NCBI GenBank assembly: GCA_044224905.1
Contig: JBGAJN010000004.1
Span: 434,001 to 498,000 of the forward strand
Direction of reading: 5' to 3'
Origin: JBGAJN01 sp044224905
GTDB lineage: Bacteria; Verrucomicrobiota; Verrucomicrobiia; Limisphaerales; JBGAJN01
Length of the DNA stretch: 64,000 nucleotides
The notes beneath the pieces were generated by a model. It did not search any database, was not told the DNA's origin, and saw only the letters and a program-made list of their open reading frames with translations. Made by a program: the position numbers and the translations under genes. Of the stretch, positions 37,401-45,475 are shown piece after piece. How positions within the stretch are numbered: the stretch's first letter is position 1; every line of letters starts with the position of its first letter.

Positions 37401-37679
37401 AGGCTTCTCGCCAGCCCGGCCAAGTCGGACTCGGCGCACATTGATCTAGCCTTCCAACGTGCCGTCGCCCGTCCGGTGAAAATGAAGGAGCAGGACTCGT
37501 TGAAAAAGTTTCTCGCCACGCAGCGGGCGTATTACCACTCGCACACCGAGGACGCGGACAAATTGCTGAAAGTCGGTCTCGCGCCCACCACGAGCGCGGA
37601 AGACCGCGTTGAACTCGCCGCGTGGACTTCGCTGTGCCGTGTGGTGCTGAACTTGCAGGAAACGATCACCCGCTACTGA
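34488..37679 (+). CDS. PSCyt1-DUF1549-DUF1553 secreted cytochrome
   Basis: 1063 residues with a signal peptide ending near AVARA. PSCyt1 haem motif C39-F-H-C42-H43; DUF1549 (about 145-360) with a second haem-type motif C329-C-E-C332-H333 in the family's CHDHKFDP context; DUF1553 from about 740 (GRAVMNRLWKQFYGVGI, RRLDAEFVRD). Unlike the 29652 protein, no LamG is inserted. Instead about 440-500 is a Lys/Ala-rich low-complexity linker (KKASKKAPTKGDAKAAPAK) followed by a beta-rich segment. Gap to the DUF1501 gene downstream is 3 bp. Confidence 0.92.
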   Translation: MKPSVRFLFVGAFALAATAVARAEVKFNRDIRPIMSDTCFHCHGPDAKSRKGNLRFDIRAEALKAGKSGAIAIVPGKPEESEAIKRLFTKDEDDLMPPPEAHKTLTSAQKETFRKWVAEGAKYEDHWAYTQLVRPAVPTISDPHFKTPTPIDAFIAEKLIEKKITPSKEADKRTLLRRLSLDLTGLPPTPEEVNTFLADKSAKAYEKQVDRLLASPRYGERMAVWWLDVARFSDTVGFHGDQNQRIFPYRDYVINAFNANKHFDQFTIEQLAGDLLPNPTKEQIVATGFNRLNMMTREGGAQPKEYLAKYNAERIRTVGGAWLGATLGCCECHDHKFDPFTQRDFYSMQSVFADLKQWGVYADYGYTRNAELAGWSNEHPFPPETLVDSPYLQHRETKLRAELTAIAQASAKKLSSDANAKTTFAAWRNESIKFFEANPSGWTTPTPSVTTAAPTPMDKKGNVSKKASKKAPTKGDAKAAPAKVEAPKFNIESDGRVTFLEKAADNSTFTLQPSPGWLSAIRVELLPDEKRGNSILRTSASNSTTLKVSAALRKTGAKKEASIAFRYADANLKEPRYKDGEEVIGIKDGWKTSAKNSTKAHTSVWLLETPVTVAAGDVITVKLENNNAASVRVSVSPFAPQRPLAADALASLRDALKKDSKATRAMVEEAYLAGTGWDKEALGRYQKTFAKVLECRGGKAWTMVSQSIEPQTIRVLARGNWMDETGEVRLPASPAFLPGGIKSTPEKRLTRLDFAKWLCSKENPLTGRAVMNRLWKQFYGVGISSVVDDLGAQGEPPSHPELLDWLAAEFRDSGWDVKHMIKLLVMTDTYRRDSSQRPELKELDPANRLLAAQNPRRLDAEFVRDNALFIAGLLNLNDIGGPSAKPYQPAGYYANLQFPNRDYVADTDDRQWRRGLYMHWQRTFLHPMLANFDAPNRDECTANRTTSNTPQQALTLLNDPSFVEAARVFAERLLASPAKSDSAHIDLAFQRAVARPVKMKEQDSLKKFLATQRAYYHSHTEDADKLLKVGLAPTTSAEDRVELAAWTSLCRVVLNLQETITRY

Positions 37680-37682
37680 GCC

Positions 37683-39128
37683 ATGAACTTTAACTCCGCG
37701 AACTTCGATCCGACGGCTCACGCTCTCAGCGTTAATCGTCGCGCTTTCCTCACCCGCTCCGCCTACGGACTCGGCGCCGCCGCGTTTGCGTCGCTGCTCG
37801 ATCCGCGACTCATCGGCAGTGCACAGGCCGCCGGATTTCCGGGCGTCATCACCACACCGCATTTTAATATCCGCGCCAAACGCGTGATCTTCCTCTGCAT
37901 GGCCGGCGGACCATCGCATCTCGAAACGTTAGACTGGAAACCCGAGCTGAAGAAACTCGACGGGCAACCGTTCCCGGATTCATTCACGAAAGGCCAGCAG
38001 CTCGCGCAGTTGCAGAACACGGTTCTCAAAGCCCGCGGTTCGTTCACGGATTTCCACAAGCACGGCAAAGGCGGCGTGGAAGTGTCCGACCTGTTCCCGA
38101 ATCTCGCTGGGGTCGCGGATGAATTGTGCGTGATCCGCTCGATGCAAACCGAACAGATCAATCACGACACCGCGCACGCGTTCATGAACACCGGCTCGAT
38201 CATCAAGGGCCGCCCGAGCATGGGCTCGTGGCTGCTCTACGGTCTCGGATGCGAGACGGACAATCTGCCCGGCTTCGTCGTGCTCACTTCCGCCGGCAAG
38301 TACGGGCAGCAACCCGTCAGCGCACGGCAATGGTCCAGCGGGATTCTGCCGAGCAAGTATCAGGGCATTCTCTTTCAATCGAAGGGCGACGCGGTTCACT
38401 ACATTGGCAATCCGGACGGCGTTTGCCAGAGCACGCAGCGTCAGGTGGTCGAGGAAATCAACCGCATGAACGGCTTGCTCGCGGAAGATCATGTTGATCC
38501 GGAAATCGCCACGCGCATCGCTCAATACGAACTCGCGTTCAAGATGCAGTCCTCCGTTCCTGACCTAACGGACTTCAGCAAAGAGCCGAAGGAAATGCTC
38601 GAGATGTACGGCGTGAAGGAACCGGGCGATGGCAGCTTCGCCTCGAATTGCTTGCTCGCGCGGCGCATGGCCGAACGCGGCGTGCGCATGGTGCAGCTTT
38701 ATCATCGCGCGTGGGATCATCACAACAGCCTCGTCGACGGCATGAAGGCTGGCGCTGCGGACACGGACAAACCCGTCGCCGCACTCATCAAAGACCTACG
38801 CCAGCGCGGCTTGCTCGACGACACGCTTGTCCTTTGGGGCGGCGAATTCGGTCGCACGCCGATGGGTCAGGGAACCGGACGCGATCACCACATTCTCGCG
38901 TTCAGTGTGTTCCTCGCCGGCGGCGGCGTGAAGGGCGGCATGACGTACGGTGCGACGGATGAACTGGGTTACCGCGCGGTGGAAAACGTCGTCCACGTGC
39001 ATGACCTGCACACGACCATGCTGCATTTGATGGGCATCGATCACAAGCGGCTCACCATGAAATTCCAAGGCCTCGACGTGCGACTCACCGGCGTCGGCGG
39101 CAATCTGGTCAAAGACATTCTCGCGTAG
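37683..39128 (+). CDS. DUF1501 protein with Tat-like signal, copy 3
   Basis: 481 residues. Leader VNRRAFLTRSAYGLGAAAFASLL carries the RRxFL Tat pattern. The DUF1501 core is kept: YHRAWDHHNSLVDG near 340, WGGEFGRTPMGQG near 385 and GRDHHILAFSVFLAGGG near 400. It is the most divergent of the three copies in its N-terminal half (IFLCMAGGPSHLETLDWKP). Only 3 bp separate it from the PSCyt gene upstream, and the first of five sialate O-acetylesterase genes begins 81 bp downstream. Confidence 0.92.
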   Translation: MNFNSANFDPTAHALSVNRRAFLTRSAYGLGAAAFASLLDPRLIGSAQAAGFPGVITTPHFNIRAKRVIFLCMAGGPSHLETLDWKPELKKLDGQPFPDSFTKGQQLAQLQNTVLKARGSFTDFHKHGKGGVEVSDLFPNLAGVADELCVIRSMQTEQINHDTAHAFMNTGSIIKGRPSMGSWLLYGLGCETDNLPGFVVLTSAGKYGQQPVSARQWSSGILPSKYQGILFQSKGDAVHYIGNPDGVCQSTQRQVVEEINRMNGLLAEDHVDPEIATRIAQYELAFKMQSSVPDLTDFSKEPKEMLEMYGVKEPGDGSFASNCLLARRMAERGVRMVQLYHRAWDHHNSLVDGMKAGAADTDKPVAALIKDLRQRGLLDDTLVLWGGEFGRTPMGQGTGRDHHILAFSVFLAGGGVKGGMTYGATDELGYRAVENVVHVHDLHTTMLHLMGIDHKRLTMKFQGLDVRLTGVGGNLVKDILA

Positions 39129-39209
39129 TCTCCGCGAGAGTTCGAAAATTCTTCCCGTCCGTTGAAGTTTCAGGCTTCATCGGCGTCTGATTTCACACAT
39201 CCAAAACCT

Positions 39210-40748
39210 ATGAAGCTCCGTCTTTCCCTATTCGCCATTCTTTCATCCGCCGCGATTTGCTGCACGACCGCGCTCGCGGATGTGAAGCTGCCCGCGATCA
39301 TTTCCGACCACATGGTGCTCCAGCAAAACGAAGACTGCGCCGTGTGGGGTTGGGCCGATCCCGGCGAAGAAGTCACCGTCACCATCGCGGGCAAATCGAA
39401 ATCCACCAAGACCGGCAAAGATGGCAAGTGGTCGGTAAAACTGCCCGAGCTTAAAGCCGGCGGCCCGCTCACGTTGGTCGTGAAGGGCAAGAATTCGATC
39501 ACCGTAAACGACGTGCTCGTCGGCGAAGTCTGGCTCGGCTCCGGCCAATCCAACATGGGCATGCGCGTTTCCAGCGCGAAGGATTTCGAAGGCGAAAAGG
39601 TGAAGGCGAATCTGCCGAAGCTGCGCATGTTCACCGTGGACCTCACTCCTTCGACCACGCCACGCACAGATTGCAAAGGCTCGTGGGTCATTTGTTCCGC
39701 CGACACGGTAGGAACGTTTTCCGCCGCGCTTTATTTCCATGGACGCGAGTTGCATCAAAAGCTCGGCGTGCCGATGGGATTGATCAATTCCTCCTGGGGC
39801 GGCACCGCGATCGAAGCGTGGATCAGCTGGGAAGCGCAGAGCGGACCGAAGTTCGCGCGCGTGCAGGAGCCGTGGGCGAAGAAGCTCACCGAACCCTACG
39901 ACGAAGCGAAGGCGATGGCGGCTTACGAAAAGCAAGTGGCGCTGCACAAGCTCGCCGCAGCGAAAGCGAAGAAGGAAAACACCAAGGCCCCGCGCGCGCC
40001 GCAGAAGCCCGTTGACCCGCGCCTCAGCCAGAATCGTCCGGCCAATCTTTTCAACGGCATGATCGCGCCGATTCTCCCCTACACCATCTGCGGTGCGGTT
40101 TGGTATCAGGGCGAGCACAACGCCGGCAGCACCTTCCCCGACCTTTACAGCGCACAGCTGGAATCGCTCATCAAAGATTGGCGCAAGCGTTGGGATGAAG
40201 ACTTCGCGTTCGCCTGGGTGCAACTGCCGGATTACCGCGCTCCGCAAAAGGACCCCTCCGAGGACAGCGGCTGGGTGACTGTGCGCGAAGAAATGTTGCG
40301 CACGCTCAAGGTCAAGAACACCGGCATGGCCATCACAGTCGGCCTCGGCGAGGCGGAGGACATTCATCCAAAGAACAAGCAGGACGTCGGCAAACGCCTT
40401 GCGATGTGGGCGCTCGGCACGGTCTACAAGCAGAAGGACTCGGTGATCTCCGGACCGTTGCCGAAGAGCCATTCGATTCGCGGCAGCGAGGTGACGATCT
40501 CCTTCACGCACACCGAAGGCGGCTTGAAGGCGAACGGCGGTGAGGTAAAAGGTTTTGCCATCGCCGGTGCGGACAAGAAATTCGTCTGGGCCAAGGCACG
40601 CATTGAGGGCGACAAGGTGATTGTAAGCAGTCCTGACGTGAAGGAGCCGAAAGCCGTCCGTTATGCGTGGGCGGCGAACCCGGTGTGGAGCCTCGAAAAC
40701 GGCGCCGGCCTGCCGGCGACTCCCTTCCGCACGGACGATTGGAAATAA
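39210..40748 (+). CDS. Sialate O-acetylesterase family protein, tandem copy 1
   Basis: 512 residues from ATG 39210; the longer frame from 39162 adds 16 residues without a signal and is rejected. Signal peptide to LADVKLP, an N-terminal Ig-like sandwich (about 24-100), then an SGNH/SASA catalytic domain: block I GQSNM with S114, WYQGEHN near 306 (Ser/His variation from YQGESN), and block V EDIHPKNKQDVG near 400 with the catalytic His. A Lys/Ala/Pro-rich segment (about 235-275) interrupts the catalytic domain. SIAE enzymes remove 9-O-acetyl groups from sialic acids, but many bacterial homologues act on other acetylated glycans. Confidence 0.9.
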   Translation: MKLRLSLFAILSSAAICCTTALADVKLPAIISDHMVLQQNEDCAVWGWADPGEEVTVTIAGKSKSTKTGKDGKWSVKLPELKAGGPLTLVVKGKNSITVNDVLVGEVWLGSGQSNMGMRVSSAKDFEGEKVKANLPKLRMFTVDLTPSTTPRTDCKGSWVICSADTVGTFSAALYFHGRELHQKLGVPMGLINSSWGGTAIEAWISWEAQSGPKFARVQEPWAKKLTEPYDEAKAMAAYEKQVALHKLAAAKAKKENTKAPRAPQKPVDPRLSQNRPANLFNGMIAPILPYTICGAVWYQGEHNAGSTFPDLYSAQLESLIKDWRKRWDEDFAFAWVQLPDYRAPQKDPSEDSGWVTVREEMLRTLKVKNTGMAITVGLGEAEDIHPKNKQDVGKRLAMWALGTVYKQKDSVISGPLPKSHSIRGSEVTISFTHTEGGLKANGGEVKGFAIAGADKKFVWAKARIEGDKVIVSSPDVKEPKAVRYAWAANPVWSLENGAGLPATPFRTDDWK

Positions 40749-40766
40749 TTCAACGCAACACCTTCC

Positions 40767-42305
40767 ATGAAGACTCTCACCACATTGTTGCTCGTTTCCA
40801 TCGCTGCGGTTGGTTCCATCACTGCGCGCGCGGACGTTAAGTTGCCGGCCATCTTCTCGGATCACATGGTGCTCCAGCAGGACAAGACCATCCCCGTCTG
40901 GGGTTGGGCCGATCCCGGCGAAGAAGTCACCGTGAGCATTGGCAGCCAGAGCAAGTCCACCAAGGCCGGCAGCGACGGCAAGTGGTCCGTGAACCTCGCG
41001 AAGCTCAAGACCGGCGACGTGTTGACGCTTACCGTGAAAGGAAAGAATTCCCTCACCGTGAGTGACGTGCTCGTGGGCGAAGTATGGCTCTGTTCGGGAC
41101 AGTCGAACATGGCGATGACCGTCGATCGCGCGCAGAATTTCGATCAGGAGAAAGCCGGCGCGAACTTCCCGAAGCTCCGCATGTTCACGGTCGAGCGGAA
41201 TCCCCAGCCGAAGGCCCAAGCGGACTGCAAGGGCAAGTGGGAGATTTGCAGCGCCGCCACCGTGGGGCGGTTTTCCGCCGCGGGATATTTCTTCGGCCGT
41301 GAAATTCACCAGAAGCTCGGCGTGCCGGTCGGCCTCATCAATTCCTCCTATGGCGGCACCGCCGTCGAAGCGTGGACCAGCATGGAAGTGCAATCCCGTC
41401 TCAAGGAGTATCCGGCCATTTCCGAGTCGTGGGTGAAGCTCACCTCGTTGCCGTTCGACGAAGCGCAAGCAATGGCGCGTTACGAAAAACAACTGGCTGC
41501 GTGGAAGGTCAGTTCCGCGAAGGCCAAGGCGGCGGGAAAGAAAGCGTCGCGTCAACCGCGCAAGCCGGTTGATCCCCGCTTCGATCAGAATTATCCCGCG
41601 AATCTCTACAATGGCATGATCGCGCCGATCGTCGGTTACGCGATCCGCGGCGGCTTGTGGTATCAAGGCGAGAGCAACGCGAACAAGCCGTTCGCGAATA
41701 TCTACGGCCTGCAACTGACCACGATGATCAAGGACTGGCGCCAGCGTTGGGGTTACGACTTTCCGTTCGCGTGGGTGCAGTTGCCCGACTTCCACGCTGC
41801 GCAGAAGGAGCCGTCCGAGGACACTGGCTGGGTCACTATTCGCGAGGAAATGCTCCGCACCCTCCAGCTCAAGGACACCGGCATGGCGATCACGCTCGGC
41901 CTCGGCATGGCGGACAACATTCATCCCACGAACAAACAGGAAGTTGGTCGTCGCCTGTCCCTGTGGGCGCTCGCGGATGTTTACAAGCAAAAGGGCGTCG
42001 CCGAATCCGGCCCGCTGCCGAAGAGCCATAAAGTTCACGGCAACGAAATCGTCGTCACCTTCACGCACACCGATGGCGGCCTCAAAGCGCACGGCGGCGA
42101 GCTGAAAGGTTTCGCCATCGCGGGCGCCGACAAGAAATTCGTCTGGGCGAATGCCAAGATCGACGGCGATAAAGTCATCGTCAGCAGTCCGGAAGTAAAG
42201 GAACCGAAATCCGTCCGCTACGCTTGGGCCGACAACCCGGTGTGGAGTCTGGAGAACGGCGCCGGTTTGCCCGCCACATCGTTCCGCACGGACGATTGGA
42301 AATAA
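40767..42305 (+). CDS. Sialate O-acetylesterase family protein, tandem copy 2
   Basis: 512 residues, 18 bp after copy 1. Signal peptide to ARADVKLP; Ig-like domain; block I CSGQSNM with S113; WYQGESN near 300; block V ADNIHPTNKQEVG near 397. The residue before IHP is Asn here, Asp in copy 1. The C-terminus (NPVWSLENGAGLPAT...DDWK) is almost identical to copies 1 and 3. Likely secreted or periplasmic, like the other copies; substrate preference cannot be told apart from sequence. Confidence 0.9.
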   Translation: MKTLTTLLLVSIAAVGSITARADVKLPAIFSDHMVLQQDKTIPVWGWADPGEEVTVSIGSQSKSTKAGSDGKWSVNLAKLKTGDVLTLTVKGKNSLTVSDVLVGEVWLCSGQSNMAMTVDRAQNFDQEKAGANFPKLRMFTVERNPQPKAQADCKGKWEICSAATVGRFSAAGYFFGREIHQKLGVPVGLINSSYGGTAVEAWTSMEVQSRLKEYPAISESWVKLTSLPFDEAQAMARYEKQLAAWKVSSAKAKAAGKKASRQPRKPVDPRFDQNYPANLYNGMIAPIVGYAIRGGLWYQGESNANKPFANIYGLQLTTMIKDWRQRWGYDFPFAWVQLPDFHAAQKEPSEDTGWVTIREEMLRTLQLKDTGMAITLGLGMADNIHPTNKQEVGRRLSLWALADVYKQKGVAESGPLPKSHKVHGNEIVVTFTHTDGGLKAHGGELKGFAIAGADKKFVWANAKIDGDKVIVSSPEVKEPKSVRYAWADNPVWSLENGAGLPATSFRTDDWK

Positions 42306-42323
42306 TCTCCCGTCCGCAAACCC

Positions 42324-43850
42324 ATGAAACACCTCGCTCTTCTGCTATTCGCAACGGTCGTTCTCGCCAGTGCCGCGCACGCCGACGTGAAGTTGCCCGC
42401 CATCTTCTCAGACCACATGGTGCTTCAACAGGACACCACCGTGCCGGTCTGGGGTTGGGCTGATCCCGGCGAGGGAGTCACCGTCAGCATTGGCAATCAA
42501 AGTGAATCGACCAAAGCGGGCGCCGACGGCAAATGGAAAGTGAAGCTCGCGAAACTCAAAGTAGGCGATGCCGTCACGCTGACGGTAAAAGGGAAAAACA
42601 CGATTACCGTGAAAGACGTTCTCGTGGGCGAGGTCTGGTTGTGCTCGGGCCAGTCGAACATGGCGATGATCGTGGGCAACGCGCAGAACTTCGAACAAGA
42701 AAAGCCGGCCGCCAACTTCCCGAAGATGCGCATGTTCTTCGAGCAATCCGGTGGCGCCACCGATCCGCAGGAGCGCGGCCGCGGCGTCTGGCAGGTATGC
42801 AGCCCCGCGACGATCGTCAATTTCTCGGCAACGGCGTATTTCTTCGGGCGCGAGGTCCATCAGAAATTGGGAGTGCCGGTGGGGCTGATCAATTCCTCCG
42901 TTGGCGGCACCGCCATCGAAGCGTGGACGAGTTGGGAAGCGCAGAAGGACGAGGCCGATCTCAAGCAACCGGTGTTCGAGCGTTGGGACAAGATGCAAGC
43001 CGACTGGTCTCCGGAAAGAGCCGAAGCGGCATATCAAAAGCAGCTCGCCGCCCACAAGACCGTCGCCGAGAAGGCCAAAGCCGCCGGCAAACTGGAGCCG
43101 CGCGCGCCCCGCAAGCAGACCGAACCGCGCCTCGACGCCAACCATCCCTCGAATCTCTTCAACGGAAAAATTGTCCCGCTCATCCCTTACGCGATTCGCG
43201 GCGCGATTTGGTATCAGGGCGAAAGCAACGCCGGCATCGGCCACCTTTATCAATTGCAACTGACGACGATGATTCAGGATTGGCGTGCGCGATGGGGTTA
43301 TGATTTTCCGTTCGCGTGGGTGCAATTGCCGGATTTCAAACCACCCCAGAAGGAAGTCGTCGAGCAAGACGGCTGGATTCTCGTGCGCGAAGGCATGCTA
43401 AGATCGCTCGCTCTGCCGCATACCGGCATGGCCATCACGCTCGGCACCGGCATGGCCGGCAACATTCATCCGATCAACAAGCAAGACGTCGGCAAGCGCC
43501 TCGCCTTCTGGGCGCTGGGCGACGTTTACAAGCAAAAGGGCGCAGCCACTTCCGGCCCGATCCCCGACGGCCACAAAATTGACGGCAGCGAAGTAACGAT
43601 TTCATTCTCCCACACTGACGGTGGCCTGAAAGCGAAAGCCGGGGAGCTGAACGGTTTCGCAATCGCTGGCGCGGATAAAAAGTGGGTGAAAGCCAACGCA
43701 AAGATCGTCGGCAACAAAGTCGTCGTGAGCAGTCCCGAAGTGAAGCAACCCGCTGCCGTCCGTTACGCATGGGCCGCCAATCCAATCTGGAGCCTCGAGA
43801 ATGGGGCCGGACTTCCGGCGACGCCGTTCCGTACGGATGATTGGAAATAA
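42324..43850 (+). CDS. Sialate O-acetylesterase family protein, tandem copy 3
   Basis: 508 residues, 18 bp after copy 2 and closest to it in sequence (WGWADPGEGVTVSIG, KDVLVGEVWLCSGQSN). Nucleophile S111, WYQGESN near 299, block V AGNIHPINKQDVG near 393. The segment after TAIEAW is Lys/Ala-rich and unlike copy 2 (KMQADWSPERAEAAYQKQ), showing that the insert evolves faster than the catalytic blocks. Signal peptide ends at AHADVKLP. Confidence 0.9.
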   Translation: MKHLALLLFATVVLASAAHADVKLPAIFSDHMVLQQDTTVPVWGWADPGEGVTVSIGNQSESTKAGADGKWKVKLAKLKVGDAVTLTVKGKNTITVKDVLVGEVWLCSGQSNMAMIVGNAQNFEQEKPAANFPKMRMFFEQSGGATDPQERGRGVWQVCSPATIVNFSATAYFFGREVHQKLGVPVGLINSSVGGTAIEAWTSWEAQKDEADLKQPVFERWDKMQADWSPERAEAAYQKQLAAHKTVAEKAKAAGKLEPRAPRKQTEPRLDANHPSNLFNGKIVPLIPYAIRGAIWYQGESNAGIGHLYQLQLTTMIQDWRARWGYDFPFAWVQLPDFKPPQKEVVEQDGWILVREGMLRSLALPHTGMAITLGTGMAGNIHPINKQDVGKRLAFWALGDVYKQKGAATSGPIPDGHKIDGSEVTISFSHTDGGLKAKAGELNGFAIAGADKKWVKANAKIVGNKVVVSSPEVKQPAAVRYAWAANPIWSLENGAGLPATPFRTDDWK

Positions 43851-43867
43851 TTCCACCTGACACACAC

Positions 43868-45463
43868 ATGAAACAACTTGCCTGCTTTCTATTCGTTCCC
43901 TTCGTTGCCTTCTGTATCAACTCGGCTCACGCCGACGTGAAGTTGCCGGCGATTTTCTCCGACCACATGGTGCTGCAACAAGATGTTGAGGCACCCGTTT
44001 GGGGAACGGCGGAGCCCGGCGAGCAAGTCACCGTCGTGGTGAGCGCCATCGCCAACAAAACTTCGGAATCAAAGAGCGCCTCCGCGACCAAGATCACCAG
44101 CACCGCGCGCAGTTCGGCGCAAACGCACTCAGTCACCGCCGATGCCAAGGGCAAGTGGACCGTCAAGCTCGGTAAGCTCCACGCCGGCGATCGCGTCACC
44201 TTGACTGTGCAGGGCAAGAACTCGATCACGGTCAACGACGTGCTCGTCGGCGAAGTGTGGCTCGGCTCAGGCCAATCCAACATGGCGATGACCGTGAATC
44301 GCTCGAAGGATTTCGAGCAGGAGCAGAAGGCGTCGAACCTACCCGAAGTGCGCATGTTCAAGGAAGAGTCCGCGTCCGCGACCGCCCCGCAAACCGACGG
44401 AAAGGGCAAGTGGGTCGTCTGCACGCCGGACTCCGTCGGCGCCTTTTCGGCGACACTGTTTTTCTTCGGACGTGAGATTCACAAGACGCTCAACGTTCCG
44501 GTCGGCCTGATCAATTCCTCTGTTGGCGGCACGCCGATCGAATCGTGGATCGCGCCCGAAACGCAGCAGGCCAGCGCGGAATTGAAACCGTTCTTCAACG
44601 CTGTCGGCACGGACAAAGCCGGCGCCGCCACCGCCGCCGCCGCAAAAAAATACGAAAAGGATCTCGCCGAGTGGAAGGAAGCCGTGAAGAAGGCGAAGGC
44701 GGAGAAACAAAAGGCGCCGCGCCCGCCGCGCAATCCGGCTGACGTGAAGGCGCGCAAAGCGAACGGCGGCGGTCTGTTCAATGGCAAGATCGCGCCCTTG
44801 ATTCCCTACGCCATCCGCGGCGCGCTTTGGTATCAGGGTGAGGCGAACACCACGCCGCCCAAGCCGGCATTCTACGAAGCGCAGCTCAAGTTGTTGGTGA
44901 CCGATTGGCGCGCGCGTTGGGGTTACGAGTTCCCCTTCGCGTGGGCGCAGTTGCCGAACTTCGCCGGCCCTGGACGCGACTGGCCCACTGTGCGGGAAGC
45001 GATGCTCAAAACGCTCGCGCTGCCGAAGACGGGCATGGGCATCAACATCGACATCGGTGAAGAAAAGAATATCCATCCGAAAAACAAACAGGAAGTTGGC
45101 CGCCGCCTCTCGCTATGGGCGCTTGGCACCGTTTACGGAAAGAACGTTCCCGCCACGTCCGGCCCGTTGCCTACAGGCCACCAGATTCGCGGCAACGAAA
45201 TCGTCCTGAGCTTCTCGCACACGGATGGCGGCCTCGTCGCGAAGGATGGCGATCTGACGGGCTTCGTGATCGCGGGCGAGGACAAGCAGTGGAAGCGGGC
45301 GGCCACGCGCATCGAGGGCAACACCGTGATCGTCTGCAGTCCCGAAATCGCGAAGCCCGTCGCCGCGCGCTACGGGTGGGAGAATTTCCCGACGTGCAAT
45401 CTCTTCAACGGCGCCGGTTTGCCCGCGACGCCGTTCCGCACGGATGATTGGAAATCAAACTAA
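43868..45463 (+). CDS. Sialate O-acetylesterase family protein, tandem copy 4
   Basis: 531 residues from ATG 43868, 17 bp after copy 3; a start at 43841 would overlap copy 3 and is rejected. It differs from copies 1-3 by a ~25-residue Ser/Thr-rich insert in the N-terminal sandwich (about 62-90, SESKSASATKITSTARSSAQ). Block I GQSNM with S136, WYQGEANT near 327, block V EEKNIHPKNKQEVG near 400. The mature N-terminus AHADVKLPAIFSDHMVLQQ is the same as in copy 3. C-terminus PTCNLFNGAGLPAT differs from the WSLENG of copies 1-3. Confidence 0.9.
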   Translation: MKQLACFLFVPFVAFCINSAHADVKLPAIFSDHMVLQQDVEAPVWGTAEPGEQVTVVVSAIANKTSESKSASATKITSTARSSAQTHSVTADAKGKWTVKLGKLHAGDRVTLTVQGKNSITVNDVLVGEVWLGSGQSNMAMTVNRSKDFEQEQKASNLPEVRMFKEESASATAPQTDGKGKWVVCTPDSVGAFSATLFFFGREIHKTLNVPVGLINSSVGGTPIESWIAPETQQASAELKPFFNAVGTDKAGAATAAAAKKYEKDLAEWKEAVKKAKAEKQKAPRPPRNPADVKARKANGGGLFNGKIAPLIPYAIRGALWYQGEANTTPPKPAFYEAQLKLLVTDWRARWGYEFPFAWAQLPNFAGPGRDWPTVREAMLKTLALPKTGMGINIDIGEEKNIHPKNKQEVGRRLSLWALGTVYGKNVPATSGPLPTGHQIRGNEIVLSFSHTDGGLVAKDGDLTGFVIAGEDKQWKRAATRIEGNTVIVCSPEIAKPVAARYGWENFPTCNLFNGAGLPATPFRTDDWKSN

Positions 45464-45475
45464 CTCATCGCTCAA

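Noticed and set aside
39243..42332. 1029-codon open frame on the minus strand
   Set aside because: It lies opposite two well-supported esterase genes, and its protein has no recognisable domains; codon bias of the plus-strand genes removes antisense stops. Two paralogues in the same phase explain its length.
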